From: Dipteris shenzhenensis
Lineage: Eukaryota; Polypodiophyta; Polypodiopsida; Gleicheniales
Strand: one strand, 5' to 3'
Length of the DNA stretch: 64,000 nt
Assembly (NCBI GenBank): GCA_047967505.1
Contig: CM106539.1
The notes under the pieces are model-generated. The model saw nothing but the letters and a program-made list of their open reading frames with translations, did not search any database and was not told the origin of the DNA. Of the stretch, positions 1 through 10,775 are shown piece after piece (within the stretch, counting starts at the first letter, position 1; every line of letters begins with the position of its first letter). The translations under genes and the position numbers were made by a program.

Positions 1-183
1 TCAGTGATTTGCTTAGTGATGATTCTAGCTCAAGGGCTACATCAAGGGCTACACCTTATCGATGTTAGAAGTGACTTGACCTGGTTGGGGTTGTTCCACC
101 TTGGCTGCTGAACGATTGCATAGTTTGCCTGTTTGCCTTAGTTGTGCCAGTTGTATTGCTGCTCCTGTCCCTTGAGTTTGTGT

Positions 184-645
184 CCAAGTGGCGATCAGCT
201 GTTCAACTATATCAAAATATCTTATGTGGGTTCAGAAGCCCCCATAGCTACAAATTATTTGGTCTTTAGAACACCAAAATCTGAATTTGTACGATTGGAT
301 GTATTCTAGTCTTACAAAGGTATATTTTTCTATCACTTTAGCAAACATGCAAATTTGAATTTTCATCCCAGTGGTGATCAGCTGTTCAACTATATCAAGA
401 TATCTTATGCATAAAATTTGTACAATTGGATGTATTGTAGTCTTACAAAGGTATATTTTACTATCACCTTAGTGGACATGCAAATTTATTGAATTTTCCT
501 CCAAGTGGTGATCAGCTGTTCAACTATATTGAAATATCTTACACAGGTTCAGAAGCACCAACAGCTACTAATTATCTGTTCTTTTGAACAACAAAATCTG
601 AATTTTTACAATTGGATATATTATTGCTTACAAAGATATATGTTT
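184..645 (+). repeat. Three tandem copies of a PLE-tail-like repeat
   Basis: Three imperfect copies follow one another. Each carries the block gtggtgatcagctgttcaac (184-203 with one change, 371-390, 506-525), then tgaatttgta, gattggatgtatt, agtcttacaaaggtatatt and acatgcaaattt. Copy two is shortened. The same attggatrtattctagtcttacaaag block stands downstream of the Penelope-like reverse transcriptase (about 30402-30432) and at 33620-33653. These are probably pieces of the 3' untranslated end of that element, amplified in tandem. Confidence 0.65.
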
Positions 646-904
646 TTGCTGCTTCTATTCTTGCTCCTGTGTGTGGTTGTGTGCATGGTAGCCCTGTAGA
701 TCTTCATGTTAGTTTCCTCTAGTCAGTCCTGACACTGCATCCAAAAGAGGATTTGCATAATGGGCGCACACATGCTTGTGTGCATAGGCACATAGACATA
801 TTTTTGTATGTCACTTGTGTGTATCTGTACAATAATCCCCCAGATGTGTACATATATACATATACATTGACATAGCCTATGTATGCATAACACACACGCA
901 CACG

Positions 905-909
<5 letters not shown>

Positions 910-951
<42 letters not shown>
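910..951. repeat. (GA)n microsatellite
   Basis: About 20 uninterrupted GA units preceded by an (AC/CG)-rich stretch. It is followed by an inverted repeat ggtctca ... tgagacc (951-987). The same arrangement, (GA)n next to a related flank, recurs at 10776-10855. Confidence 0.95.
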
Positions 952-953
<2 letters not shown>

Positions 954-1350
954 CTCAATGTCTGCAGAAGGCCAAAAGGACCTATGAGACCAATAACATA
1001 ATGCATTGTGAGATCTCCACTGGTACAACTGGGAATTAGAATTACTTAGTGCACCTCTAAAGCTGTAACAAAATCCTATCATCTAGTGCTCACATGGTGT
1101 GGTAGAACAACAAACATACTAAAAATCCACTTCACAGACATCAGTTGTAGCCTGAGTGTTCGTAAATAAAACAGGTTGAACTTTGAAGTCTTTGATAATT
1201 GCTGATCTGTTACAGTAAACAGCCCATAGTTTCTGCTTTCAGTTGAGCTTGGGTAAGATCATGTGATATCTAGACCTTTGTGCCTTTCAATTTCTTAGCT
1301 TGTTTCTCGTGATTCAAACGTAACATTGGCATGCATATTGACTTGATCGG
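952..1350 (-). pseudogene. LINE ORF1-like remnant (short copy)
   Basis: This stretch resembles 10819-11170: both carry a (GA)n run at the low-coordinate side, then a 'gaccaaaaggtcta/ggccaaaaggaccta' block, and later 'acagtaaacagcccat/acagtaaactgcccat' and 'gttgagcttg'. The longer copy contains a readable ORF1-like RNA-binding segment on the minus strand, so this copy is taken to be the end of the same element. No open reading frame survives. Confidence 0.4.
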
Positions 1351-2082
1351 TGCTTAACTATTTGATTGGAATCCACTGTTATCTCTGGTACGACCTCCCT
1401 TGGATGCAAGTGGAGAAGCTTTCTCTGTTGTATTGATCATCTACTAGGAGGCTTCCCATCCTGCATTGAGTGCCTTCCACTTCCTTCCAATTCTTCTTCA
1501 ACTTCTTTGTGTACTTTCATGTCCATTTCCTTGTGAGTAGCCTCCATCATGTTTCCATGATTGCATCTTCTACATTTTTTCCGATTTGAATAACTTTGTG
1601 CTGAATAACTCAGTCAAGGTGAACTCTAATTGGGGTGTTGTAGAGGAAATGCATTCTTGGACCACCTCATATTTGTATTAAACTAATTTGCATCCTACAT
1701 CTTCTTGCTTTCTTGAGACTTGCCTCCAGTAGCATGTCGCAAAGAGAAGAGCATCGACACAAACCTATCGACCCCTTCTTTACTAGCTATAGTATATGTG
1801 TGCTCCATTTTCTTCTCTATTTGTTGTAGACATGATTAAGGTCTGCACTCCTTGTTGCAGTGAAATTATATATTCCTGCATACTGAGTAGACTCATATTG
1901 TGTATGTGGAATTTTGGGGGAAGGCCTCAGAGCTTATGTCAAGCTGCATGAGATTTGTTTGAACCATCAATTTGCTTGTGTTCTATAATTTAGTATACAT
2001 TAACAATAAAGGAACAATTGCATGCCCCTTTTATGTGAGGGAATTATTTTTCTCAAATGGGTTCTTGCTTTATGTGATGCAG

Positions 2083-2753
2083 GATGAACTTTCTTAGCAA
2101 CATCCTTCGGGAAGAAGGGGGTTTTGAGTACAAAAAGGCTATTGTTGATTCTATTCTAATTCTCATTAGAGATATCCCTGATGCGAAAGAAAGTGGTCTA
2201 TCCCACCTTTGTGAGTTTATTGAAGACTGTGAATTTTCCTATTTGTCTACACAGGTAATTTTAGGGATTTCTTAAGCTTTACATACTTTTCTGCACAATT
2301 TGGTCTTTGTCAAGCTTTGGTATGTATTGCTAATGCAAATAACTTTGGTTGCTGTGGATGGCAGGATGGTGACATGTCTTGTGCTAAGTTGACAATGCTG
2401 TCTCTTTTGTTTCTACAGATCTTACATTTTCTAGGAAACGAGGGACCCAAGACAATGGATCCAAGCAAATATATTCGTTACATACATAATCGTGTTATTC
2501 TTGAGAATGCAACAGTAAGGGCAAGTGCTGTTAGTGCATTGGCAAAGTTTGGTGCTCTTGTTGAGGCTTTGAAGGTGAGGCCATATTTTTGAAATTTGGA
2601 GTGTCTCTTTTTATTTATAAAATAAGAAAGTGATTTTTTTCCTTGAGTTGGTCTGGTGTGTGCTAGCTAGAATTGATCTTTATGTACACCTTGCATGAAC
2701 AGCCTCGCATATTGGTGCTTCTTAGGCGGTGCCTTTATGACAATGATGATGAG
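2083..2753 (+). CDS. Gamma-COP exons (adaptin-like trunk part)
   Basis: Gamma-COP is a subunit of coatomer, the coat of COPI vesicles that return cargo from Golgi to ER and within the Golgi. It pairs with zeta-COP and is recruited by ARF1-GTP on the cytosolic face. Three exons are read here: 2083-2254 (begins with the last base of a codon, then [19 protein letters not shown]), 2419-2574 ([12 protein letters not shown] to FGALVEALK) and 2703-2753 ([17 protein letters not shown]). These are the closing helical repeats of the adaptin N-terminal trunk. The match to the conserved family sequence is near word for word from memory. Introns of 164 and 128 bp separate them. The next exon is 24 kb away. 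Sister adaptins (gamma-adaptin of AP-1) lack these exact motifs, so the assignment is firm. Confidence 0.93.
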
Positions 2754-3972
2754 GTTAGTTACTAGAACTACTTTTGTTACTGATTTGAAGTATTTTTACG
2801 TACCGATTCTGTAATTATATCAATGGCAGTGTATCTGCTGTGTTTAGGTGGCATTATATTTACCTATCTGTTTTTTGGTAGCATTATATAAAGGAGTGTA
2901 TCTGCAGTGTTTTCTTTGTACTCTATTCTATTTTCATTCCATCCGGTTTGGATGCCACAACTGCTGTATTCTTTATAACACACTGCTGGCACATGTCTCA
3001 TAGTTCAGGGGTAGGACGTGTGAAACCAGCCTCAACAACGTAAAGGGTGGTAGGATCCACTTAATTACAGCATACACAGTAAATAGACAAGTAAATATGC
3101 ACACAAAACAAATCACAGGGGAGCTAGAGCGCTCCTACTCAGAAACAAGGACACCGATTGGCCCCAAACGTTGGCGCTCCTTGCGGTATTTATTTAACAT
3201 TCATTTGAAGCTAAGCGGCTTATTACAAAGGTCTCTGGGAAGCTACACCACAGGCAAACCAACGCTCGCAGACTCCCGTCCAGCCCACCTTGTAATTCCC
3301 TGCTCAACTTCAAACGGTGAATGGCATCCAATCATTGGACAATCCTGTATCCTCAGCCAACCAAAGTATGCAACAAAGACCCCAATAGCATCCACTGTCT
3401 GAGCCACACCTGCAATCGCACAACCAAGTGCCCAACCAGCCAAACACGGTTGAACAACTGCAAGACAAAGCCCTCAACAGCTGAACTTTGGTGCAATCAA
3501 ACAACCAAAACACTTCCGAGCGGGTTACCTCAATCTATAGCCTCCCTGGCCACTGCCCAACAGCATAAATCGACCCTTCTTCGCGAGGAAAGAAACCCAA
3601 ATGCAATAACTAGCCAGCAACCAATTAGGGAACGGCAAAAGTAGGCAAAGACAAGCCTTCTTCTACCCGGAATCCATAGCAGAAAGGTCACCTTGGCTAG
3701 AAAACTCTAGATCCTGCGGAGATAAGTTGATTTTGCTCTGGCATAGTCCCAAAAGTAGCTTAGAAGCGAACACCCACGCTTGGAAAGGTTAAGAACCTTA
3801 ACTAGTGCTCCCTAACTGGTAATGGGAGTAGGCCCTAACATAAGTTGCCACCTCATTATCCATCTAGAATCGGATGTCAAAAAGAGTGGCAGACTCTGCC
3901 ATACAAAATTCTTTTTACAAGTACTTGTATACCGCGCTATACAAAACCAGCCGTAAATAACCCGCTTTGGAA

Positions 3973-5176
3973 TTAGGAACTCTTGCCCTTTGGAACATTC
4001 AGTGGCTCATCCATGCGACTAGCCGGCTCCTCCCTCTTACGGTTGGGACAATCTTTGGACCGATGTCCCTCCTCTTTGCAAATAAAACATTTGTCAGCTT
4101 CATATAAAGCGCGTCGTTTCTCTGGAGACACATCCTTTTGACGATTGGCTTTCCTATCAGACTTATCCCCACGAGATCCATTCATAGATTCCTGCTTATG
4201 TCCACCTTTGAACCCAGAAGTCCTCCCCTGCATCAAAGCATATGCCGTGCTAGCATTCTTGATAAGCTGAGACATATTGGAGACTTGAGTCTTCGTGCAA
4301 TAGTCCCTCAACTCCCCCTCAACTCCTTAGGCAGCCCGCAACAATATTTCTCAACTTGCTCAGTGAAAGGAACAAGCCGGTAAGAGCTAACGGGCAACAA
4401 AGCCGCCCAAAAGTTGCTGCTATACTCCTCTAAATTGCGGCAATTAATGCAATTCAGCTCATGCCAAGCAGTCATGATATCTACTTCAAAAGTCGTGGTA
4501 AGCCACGTAGCTGAAAACACCTGCTTGAAACCTACCCACATGTTTGGTGTAGTGTTTTGCATAAGCATAGTGGTCCATCACTGAAGTGCATTCCCCTTTA
4601 GGAAACTTGCAGCCCGGCGTACTTTGGATGACACTGAAATTCCCTCCTGTGTAGGCTGCATCCAACATTTGCATACTTCATCTTCTGTCCCGTGGGCTGT
4701 AAACTAGGCTGAAATCCAACTGTTTGACTAGTAGGCATACCCGAAAATTGGGCTTGTGGGCTGACCATAGCCTGAAACACTGTACCACCACCAAAATAAC
4801 CTGGCTGAACCGGGTTTGCCAAAACTCCTTGCTGTCCGGAAGCCATGGACTGAAATTTATTAGCTTGAGTCGGCCCCAGAATCGTATTAGATTGCTGCTG
4901 ACCATAGGGGATTTGAGAGGGCTGATCCTGAAAAGTGACATGTGGTCGCTTGTTAGCTTCAACATCCCTATCCCCATCATCAGGCTTCCTTTTCTTCGGC
5001 TGCTCATTTGAGTTCATCATCTTCTGGAAGCGAAGATCCTGTGTGAACTGTGTAAAAGCACTCATGAAGCTCTGCATCTGTGCCTTGAATAGTTCCACAT
5101 CCTCCTCATCCGTCCAATCATCCTGATGCGCTGCAACATCTTGGGTCTCCTCTCCTTCACCCTGGTCACCTCCCAA
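3973..5176 (-). pseudogene. Ty3/gypsy-type gag with CCHC zinc knuckle, frameshifted
   Basis: Gag would form the retrotransposon's cytoplasmic particle and bind its RNA. Three overlapping frames carry it. 5176-4598 has the start MGGDQGEGEETQDVAAHQDD and a Q/P-rich region. 4568-4308 has the gag core with AWHELNCINC, Y..NF..L and VEKYCCGLPKELRG. 4311-3973 has a basic tail and the knuckle CFICKEEGHRSKDC (CX2CX4HX4C). At least two frameshifts interrupt it. The frame ends soon after the knuckle (VPKGKSS, stop), and the following 830 bp to the left LTR shows no protease or RT. Either pol was deleted or the element is naturally gag-only. Confidence 0.7.
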
Positions 5177-5650
5177 GAGACTGAGACATCTACTCTTCCT
5201 CCTCAGTAAGGCTCATGGATCTCTCCTTGTGACATATTTACTGAATAGTATGCTGTCTTCTTCACCTAGTCTGCTGGACTTGCACCAAGCCAACCACAGG
5301 CTCCTCTCTTGAAGAAGTTAGGTGGATCCCGGCAATGGAACCACTGAAACCAGCCTCAACAACTTAAAGGGTGGTAGGATCCACTTAATTACAGCATACA
5401 CAGTAAATAGACAAGTAAATATGCACCACAAAACAAATTACAGGGGAGCTAGAGCGCTCCTACTCAAAAACAAGGACACGCAGTTTACCCGGAGCAGCGT
5501 GGTCAAGTCCAGAACTCTTGGAACAGCCCTAGAACCAATCGCAGGCACCTAGAACAGCCTGGAAGAGCCCAAAAGCAAATTGCAAACTGGAACAGACACC
5601 TTGCAGAAATCGCCACCTGCAACAAGCTCCTGGATCAATTGCGATTTGCT

Positions 5651-5815
5651 CTGGCAGGCCCTGGATCACTTGGAACTGCCCCCTGGGTAAAAACGAATTT
5701 CCCTGGCAGGCTTTGGATCACCTGAAACTAGCCCCTGGGTAAAAAACGAATTTCCCTTGCAGGCTCTGGATCACCTGAAATTGACCCTTGGCTAAAAACG
5801 AATTTCCTTGGCAGG
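5651..5815. repeat. Three ~53 bp tandem repeats inside the LTR
   Basis: Three consecutive units of the form ggcaggcyytggatcacytg followed by ctgggtaaaaacgaatttccc start near 5653, 5705 and 5758. They lie in the right LTR of the gag-only element, upstream of its promoter-like box on the minus strand. They may be enhancer-type LTR repeats, or only a replication-slippage product. Confidence 0.75.
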
Positions 5816-5976
5816 CCTTGGAACCTCTTGGTAAAAAGCGATTTGACTCTAGTAGCACCTGGTAGGCTCTGGCAGCTCCAAACTAATGATTTGGCTCCTC
5901 TGGAACTGATTTTGGCCAACTCCACCTAAAAGAAGGGCTCCTCCTCCCCTTTTAAAGCCCTATGCTCCCAAAAGCA

Positions 5977-6412
5977 GTGTTTTTTGCCTAGTAACTGAGT
6001 GCACATTCAATATTTCCAAGGGGTTTTGTTCTATGTAATGTTCTAATAGGTATGCCTCTCTCTTTGGCTCTCTTTGATCCAATATGTTTGCATTGTTAAA
6101 ATGATCTTGGGGTGCACCTTGTACCATCTCAAGTTGGGGTTCAATGGAAGCTGCATGGGTATCTTGGTGAGGACTTGGGTGGTTGGGATTGTTGTAAGAT
6201 TCTTGTAATATGGCTTCAGATTTCAAACAAACTTTCCAATTCGTTTCTTTATTTAGGGATACTCCTTATATTTGACATGTGTTTATGCTTGTTTGCCTAC
6301 TCAATGTACTTATCTATGTCTTACAAACTCTAGCCTCTGTTTATAATATTAGCATCATAGACTTTGTAGTTCGGAAGTTAAGCTGGCAGATCCAATCATC
6401 CTATTTTAATCT
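5977..6412. other. Intron stretch, nothing recognised
   Basis: Several short frames exist but none resembles a known protein. The sequence looks like ordinary non-coding DNA between the gag-only element and the tRNA-like sequence. Confidence 0.4.
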
Positions 6413-6417
6413 TAAAT

Positions 6418-6500
6418 CAACATGGTTTTGATACCATGTTGTTGCAATCATCGTATGTGAATCAACATTGTTTTGATACCATGTTTTAATCATTGAGTTT
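6418..6500. repeat. Duplicated palindromic motif
   Basis: Two direct copies of atcaacatggttttgatacc-atgtt (about 6417 and 6461; the second has cattg for catgg). Each copy contains the inverted arms aacatgg and ccatgtt around ttttgata. They lie immediately before the tRNA-like sequence. Confidence 0.6.
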
Positions 6501-6512
6501 GAAAGTGTGTAC

Positions 6513-6599
6513 AAGGCTAGACTAGTTCTGTAGATAATGCCGTGGCTAGGACATCGTCTTTTCACATCGAAGACACGGGTTCGATTCCGAGATAGCCTT
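6513..6599 (+). ncRNA. tRNA-Glu-like pseudogene or SINE head
   Basis: The ends aaggcta (6513-6519) and tagcctt (6592-6598) are perfectly complementary, as in a 7 bp acceptor stem. Between them are a D-arm/A-box-like gtggctaggacatcg, an anticodon-arm-like gtcttttcacatcgaagac with a TTC anticodon, and a perfect B box, ggttcgattcc (6578-6588). The T stem and anticodon stem do not pair properly, so a working tRNA is unlikely. No CCA or pol III T-run terminator follows directly. Downstream, 6600-6770 holds a 27 bp motif twice (ctcaagacatgggtgaaaac and ctcaagacatgcgcgaaaac), which could be the body of a tRNA-derived SINE. Confidence 0.55.
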
Positions 6600-7690
6600 A
6601 AATTGCCATGAATATCCCAAGCTTGAAACCTCAAGACATGGGTGAAAACGGAAGAATAATTACAGAGCCAACACCTCAAGACATGCGCGAAAACGGAAGC
6701 ATGGCGACGAACACCAAAGACGATGAACTCAAAATTGATCATAAAGATACTATTGCAAAGCAGTGTGAAGTACAAGGTTGAAGATATCTACTGCCTGCGA
6801 GGTGAAGAGTAGCCGCGAGGGAGGCTCATCATATAAACCACACGCATCCCCTTTGGCTACGCCATGACCAACTTGGCAGAGGAGCCCAGGTGGTGAGCAG
6901 ACCGCAAAGGTGCAGAAGGGAAGCTGACAGATTTTTTGGGATTGTCCCATCCTGAAGTCCTCAACAGAGGTGTGTAGCAGAGGGAGAGGCAGTAGATGAG
7001 GGCAACATCTTGTGTGGTTTCAATTCAAGCAATAGTGGTTAGTACCCCACTGTCCACGTATTGTGGTTTGTGAGGTGCACCATTTTGAAATACATTTTGG
7101 TTCCTTTCTTGGACGTTTTATTCAGCTATTGGTCGCCATATCTTGCTATCTATTCCAGATCTAAGCATGGTTTACATTTACATGTATGTCTACACATCTC
7201 TGAATAGGATATATATTTCCAAATGTGATCTCGTGAGCAACTTAATTACTTTCCACTACATGTTCTTACATGGCTAGAAGCTAGGGTTTGAGCCAGAACT
7301 ACATGGGCAGATACTCTAATTCCAACTCCAACTACTCTTGGAATGGGCCTAAAATGGTTCTAGATGGATCGCATTTAGTGGACCTTGAGTGGAAAATAAT
7401 CCTCTCCAAGATGTCCCATTGTATCTTTTTGGCCCACAAGGTATTAACTTCAAACAATTAAAACACGAGGTTTCATGGTAGAATGGAGGACATGGCAGGT
7501 AACTTGTTAACACTGGACACAACCAAATAGATCCATTCTAGTGTGGAGCTCACCACAAGCATGATTAGAAACAGTGTAGGTTAGCTACATGTGTGGAAGA
7601 GAAGTTTGTATTGCTGTGAGTACTAAGCCTAGGATAGAGGCTAAACATATTGATGTAACAAAGCCTCTCATGCCATAATTTGGACTTTTC
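6600..7690. other. Intron stretch, possible SINE body then unannotated
   Basis: 6600-6720 carries the doubled ctcaagacatg...gaaaacggaag motif noted with the tRNA-like head. From 6780 to 7690 I find no convincing protein match or repeat partner in the window. Confidence 0.35.
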
Positions 7691-8034
7691 TTGTCACTGA
7701 TTTTGTAGAAAAAGGTCTTCTTAAATCCCTCATGCACCCAATAGTGATAGTCTTTGAATTTGATTCTTCATTATCCTCCTCCTGGTCCTCTTTCTTTTTT
7801 TTGCAACTCTTTGCAAAGTGGCTAGGTTTGTCTTCTTCTTCTTCTTGCTGCCGTCTTCATCCCCTTGCCCAACTTATTCTTATGCTTGCCTTTGTCGTCG
7901 CTTCCATCAACATCTTCTTTGCGACTTGCTCCCACAGTGGCATTGCTCTCATCATTTCAAACATGAGTGGCTTGATACACTCTACTAGTGCCATTGTAAC
8001 AAAACACAAAAGTGCTAGCCTTCATCATGGCTGA
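7690..8034 (-). pseudogene. Possible copia gag zinc-knuckle remnant
   Basis: On the minus strand a frame reads RQQEEEEDKPSHFAKSCKKK followed by KEDQEED and IGCM. The PSHFAKSCKKKK part resembles the second half of a CCHC knuckle with its lysine tail, common in Ty1/copia gag proteins. The first two cysteines are missing and no further copia domain continues in frame. Weak; it may be chance low-complexity coding potential. Confidence 0.3.
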
Positions 8035-8334
8035 GTTTGCCCTTCACCTCCGGAGTTTCGACAGAAACTCAGTACAAAGACTTTGTATAAATGGATGCTC
8101 AAGTATGTGTGGGTGTGTGGATTTGTATGTGTGAGAGCATATTTTTATACTATGGTCTACACCCACTGTTGGGCGCTGATGACGTCAGTGGGGATGTCAT
8201 AGTAGCTAGTCCCTGCTATGCATGATGGAGTTTATGGTTTTTAACCTTGTGAGTGACTATCATGAGATTGAAACTGCACTATGTTGTGTTTTTAGAGGAT
8301 GAGTTTGGGAATGTTCTTGGATTCATCTAGGTAT
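8008..8334 (+). repeat. ~320 bp dispersed repeat, copy 1
   Basis: Starts aagtgctagccttcatcatg and ends ggattcatctaggtatat. It contains the block cccactgttgggcgctgatg then acgtcagtgggg (about 8163-8194). There CCCACTG pairs with CAGTGGG to make a hairpin, and TGACGTCA is a perfect palindrome. A nearly identical direct copy begins 563 bp later, and diverged copies lie at 9390, 28200, 30440 and 30740. Confidence 0.85.
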
Positions 8335-8570
8335 ATGCTTCTGCCGTATTAGCGGACATGCAAATTTCACCTTGTGAAGTTTTCGTCCAAGTTGCGGCCT
8401 GCTGGTATTGTGATAATTCTTTCTATCTTAAATGGTGCATTGCCCTATCAGCTAGATTTAGATTTAGATGCTCGTTGGGGAGAGACTAAAATGAAAATGT
8501 TTAGACTTCACAAGCAGTTGTAGCTTGAATGAAGAGATTTTGGACTACCTTTTGATTAGCCTTCTCCTTT

Positions 8571-8888
8571 AGTGCTAGCCTTCATCATGGCTGAGTCTGC
8601 CCTTCACCTCCGGAGTGCCGACAGAAACTCAGTACGAGGACTTTGTATAAATGGATGCTCAAGTATGTGTGGGTGTGTGGATTTGTATGTGTGAGAGCAT
8701 ATTTTTATACTATGGTCTACACCCACTGTTGGGCGCTGATGACGTCAGTGGGGATGTCATAGTAGCTAGTCCCTGCTATGCATGATGGAGTTTATGGTTT
8801 TTAACCTTGTGAGTGACTATCATGAGATTGAAATTGCACTATGTTGTAGAGGATGAGTTTGGGAATGTTCTTGGATTCATCTAGGTAT
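8571..8888 (+). repeat. ~320 bp dispersed repeat, copy 2
   Basis: Direct copy of 8008-8334 with only a few substitutions and one short deletion (ttgtgtttt before agaggatgag). The 236 bp between the two copies (8335-8570) begins with ggacatgcaaatttcacctt, which follows another copy of the family at 30560. The period therefore looks like a ~560 bp tandem unit rather than an LTR pair with foreign DNA inside. Confidence 0.85.
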
Positions 8889-8899
8889 ATTGAAAGTTT

Positions 8900-9080
8900 T
8901 GTTTTGAGACTTACTTTTATGTCAACAAGGTGGATATAAGCAAGCTAGATGCAAGGAGCAATAAGTCCATTGTAGGGAACAATGAAGAGTCCAAAGCTTA
9001 TTGATTTTACAATCTAGAAACAAGGAGATTGCGGTGAGCAAGGACAGTGTCTTCTAGAAGATGGGTACTAGGTGCCATCA
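8900..9080 (+). pseudogene. Ty1/copia integrase-RT linker remnant
   Basis: Frame reads KLDARSNKSIVGNNEESKAY, stop, FYNLETRR. This matches the copia pattern KLDARS.KCIFVGY.EESKAYRLYNPETRR that ends the integrase region before the RT. Two stops interrupt it, and no neighbouring copia domain continues. Confidence 0.6.
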
Positions 9081-9389
9081 CCACCCTTGAGAGCATGTAA
9101 ATTGGTTTCTGAAGAGAAGGAGGTGTACCAAATGAGGACTAAAGAATTAGCAAGAGAGAAGCCAGAGAAGACTCTTGAAAGGTAAAGGAAGAATCCAGAA
9201 TGTATTTGGAGACCCTAGAAGATTCAAGGGCTAGGGGTTTCCTTCTCTATGTATTGATGGTTCACCTTTCAGAACTCAAGGGCCTAGGATCTTTGATGAA
9301 GCAATGGTCAGCTAGTATTGAGAGTTGTTGTGTGTAATGAAGGCCAAACGTTGGCGAAGTTAGTGGGGGTTAGGATTATTAGTACTTGT

Positions 9390-9566
9390 GGACGTTTGCA
9401 ACCCACTGTTGGGTGTTGATGACGTCAGTGGGGATGTCATAGTAGCTAGGCCCTGCTATGTGTGATGGAGTATTTAAACCTTATGAGTGACTATCATGGG
9501 ATTGAAAGTGCACTATGTGTTGTGTTTTTAAATGATGACTTTGGGCATGTTCCTGGATTCATCTAG
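9390..9566 (+). repeat. ~320 bp dispersed repeat, copy 3 (partial)
   Basis: Begins gcaacccactgttgggtgtt and keeps gatgacgtcagtggggatgt, the gtgagtgactatcatg block and the end cctggattcatctagatata. The first ~150 bp of the full copy are absent. It is more diverged than copies 1 and 2. Confidence 0.75.
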
Positions 9567-9569
9567 ATA

Positions 9570-10773
9570 TATATATGTGACATGTCCTAGTTGGTGGATA
9601 GTACCATTATTGGCTTACTCATCAATTGTGAATTGGGGTTGATATGCCCAGCTCTCATCCAGACTTTTGTTATTTTCAAAGGCTATTGATTGGTATACAT
9701 ACAATCCACGATAGGATATTGTTTTTTGATGTGGTCAAGTGTAATTTGTGGCATGGTAATCGGTTGATCTTTCTTGGATAAAGGCGGAGAATACAAAGTG
9801 GCTTACACAGCACTCAATGAGTTTGTATGGATTAGATGATTATGAAGGATATGGAATGGCTTTCAAGAAGATCCAAGATTGATCTTGGTGACAATTAGAG
9901 TTGCATTATGATCTCCAAGAATTTGGTGTTTCATCCTCGGTTGTTGCACATGGAGGTGCAATATCATTGCATTAAGGTACTGATTCAAGTTGAATATGCT
10001 GAGTTGGTTTCTTCTTTGATCGCTAAGAAAGCCTCTTGTATGTTTAGAAAGGTTCTTATGATGGGCAAGTGGAGCTTCTCATTTGATGCATGGGGATGGG
10101 CCTATATTGATGTTAGTGAGAGGTCGTCTTGGAAGTCACTGTCCCACTTTGCAGCCCCAATATGAGGACATAGTATCCTTGGGTAGGAGCACGTGCTCAG
10201 TATAGGGCTGTGTGGCTGACAATGTTTTTGAAGGCAGGGAATAGGGCTATATATAGGCCATTGTTTGGGACTAGATTTTAACCAAATTTGGCCACTTGGA
10301 GACTTGGACACCCCTATAGGTTGTGAAATAACTCCATGTAGTGGAGGTACATGGAAATTGTGTAAGCATGTTAGAATGTTGGGAAGGTGGTAGAGTGTGT
10401 GCTTCATGAATCATGAGCGAATAGAATGACATTGTGAGTATAGTGCAACAAGAGAGATGCATCAATGCTTGCATGAAAGGTTACAAGACGTATACGCTAT
10501 CCAACTAGAGTGGGACTTGTCCATTTAGTAGGCACCCCTTAGGGAAGAGGTGTTAACCTCGCATTTACGACCTGGTTTTTAGCCATTTTAGGCTAAAATA
10601 GGGTCTCTCGATCATGTATGCACTGCTGATACCTCCTAGGTGCCTAATGCATATGAGTGCATTCTTTATTCATTATAAAGTGCCCTTAAATGTTCACTGC
10701 ACTAATGGTTCAATATCCCATTAGGGCCATAAGGTCTCCATCAAAACCTTAGTCAAAATATATTGATAAACGT

Positions 10774-10775
<2 letters not shown>
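9570..10775. other. Intron stretch, nothing recognised
   Basis: Short frames such as 9908-10165 have no recognisable domain. No repeat partner was noticed in the window. Ends at the (GA)n run at 10776. Confidence 0.35.

Larger units (their letters stand above)
1..2082 (+). other. Gamma-COP intron sequence upstream of first visible exon
   Basis: No exon of gamma-COP or other gene was recognised here. The stretch contains a triplicated repeat (184-645), a (GA)n run (910-951) and a LINE ORF1-like remnant (952-1350). From about 1350 to 2082 I see only ordinary AT-rich intron sequence, ending in the acceptor gatgcag at 2076-2082. Confidence 0.6.
3021..5976 (-). mobile_element. Gag-only LTR retrotransposon (TR-GAG-like), minus strand
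   Basis: Two direct repeats begin with TGAAACCAGCCTCAAC at 3021 and 5345 and match for about 125 bp. The right LTR appears to end with CA near 5976, giving about 632 bp with a TTTAAAAG promoter-like box (minus strand, 5950s). Just inside the right LTR, 5324-5343 reads on the minus strand as TGGTTCCATTGCCGGGATCC. This fits a primer-binding site for a tRNA-Glu-type 3' end, one base from the LTR. Internal coding consists only of a broken gag; no protease, RT or integrase was found. The left LTR diverges after about 3145, so it is rearranged. No target duplication is seen. Confidence 0.65.

Noticed and set aside
719-1082. Minus-strand frames with runs of SLSLSL
   Set aside because: Read-through of the (GA)n microsatellite; the same artefact recurs at 11920, 41086, 43675, 52719 and 54909.
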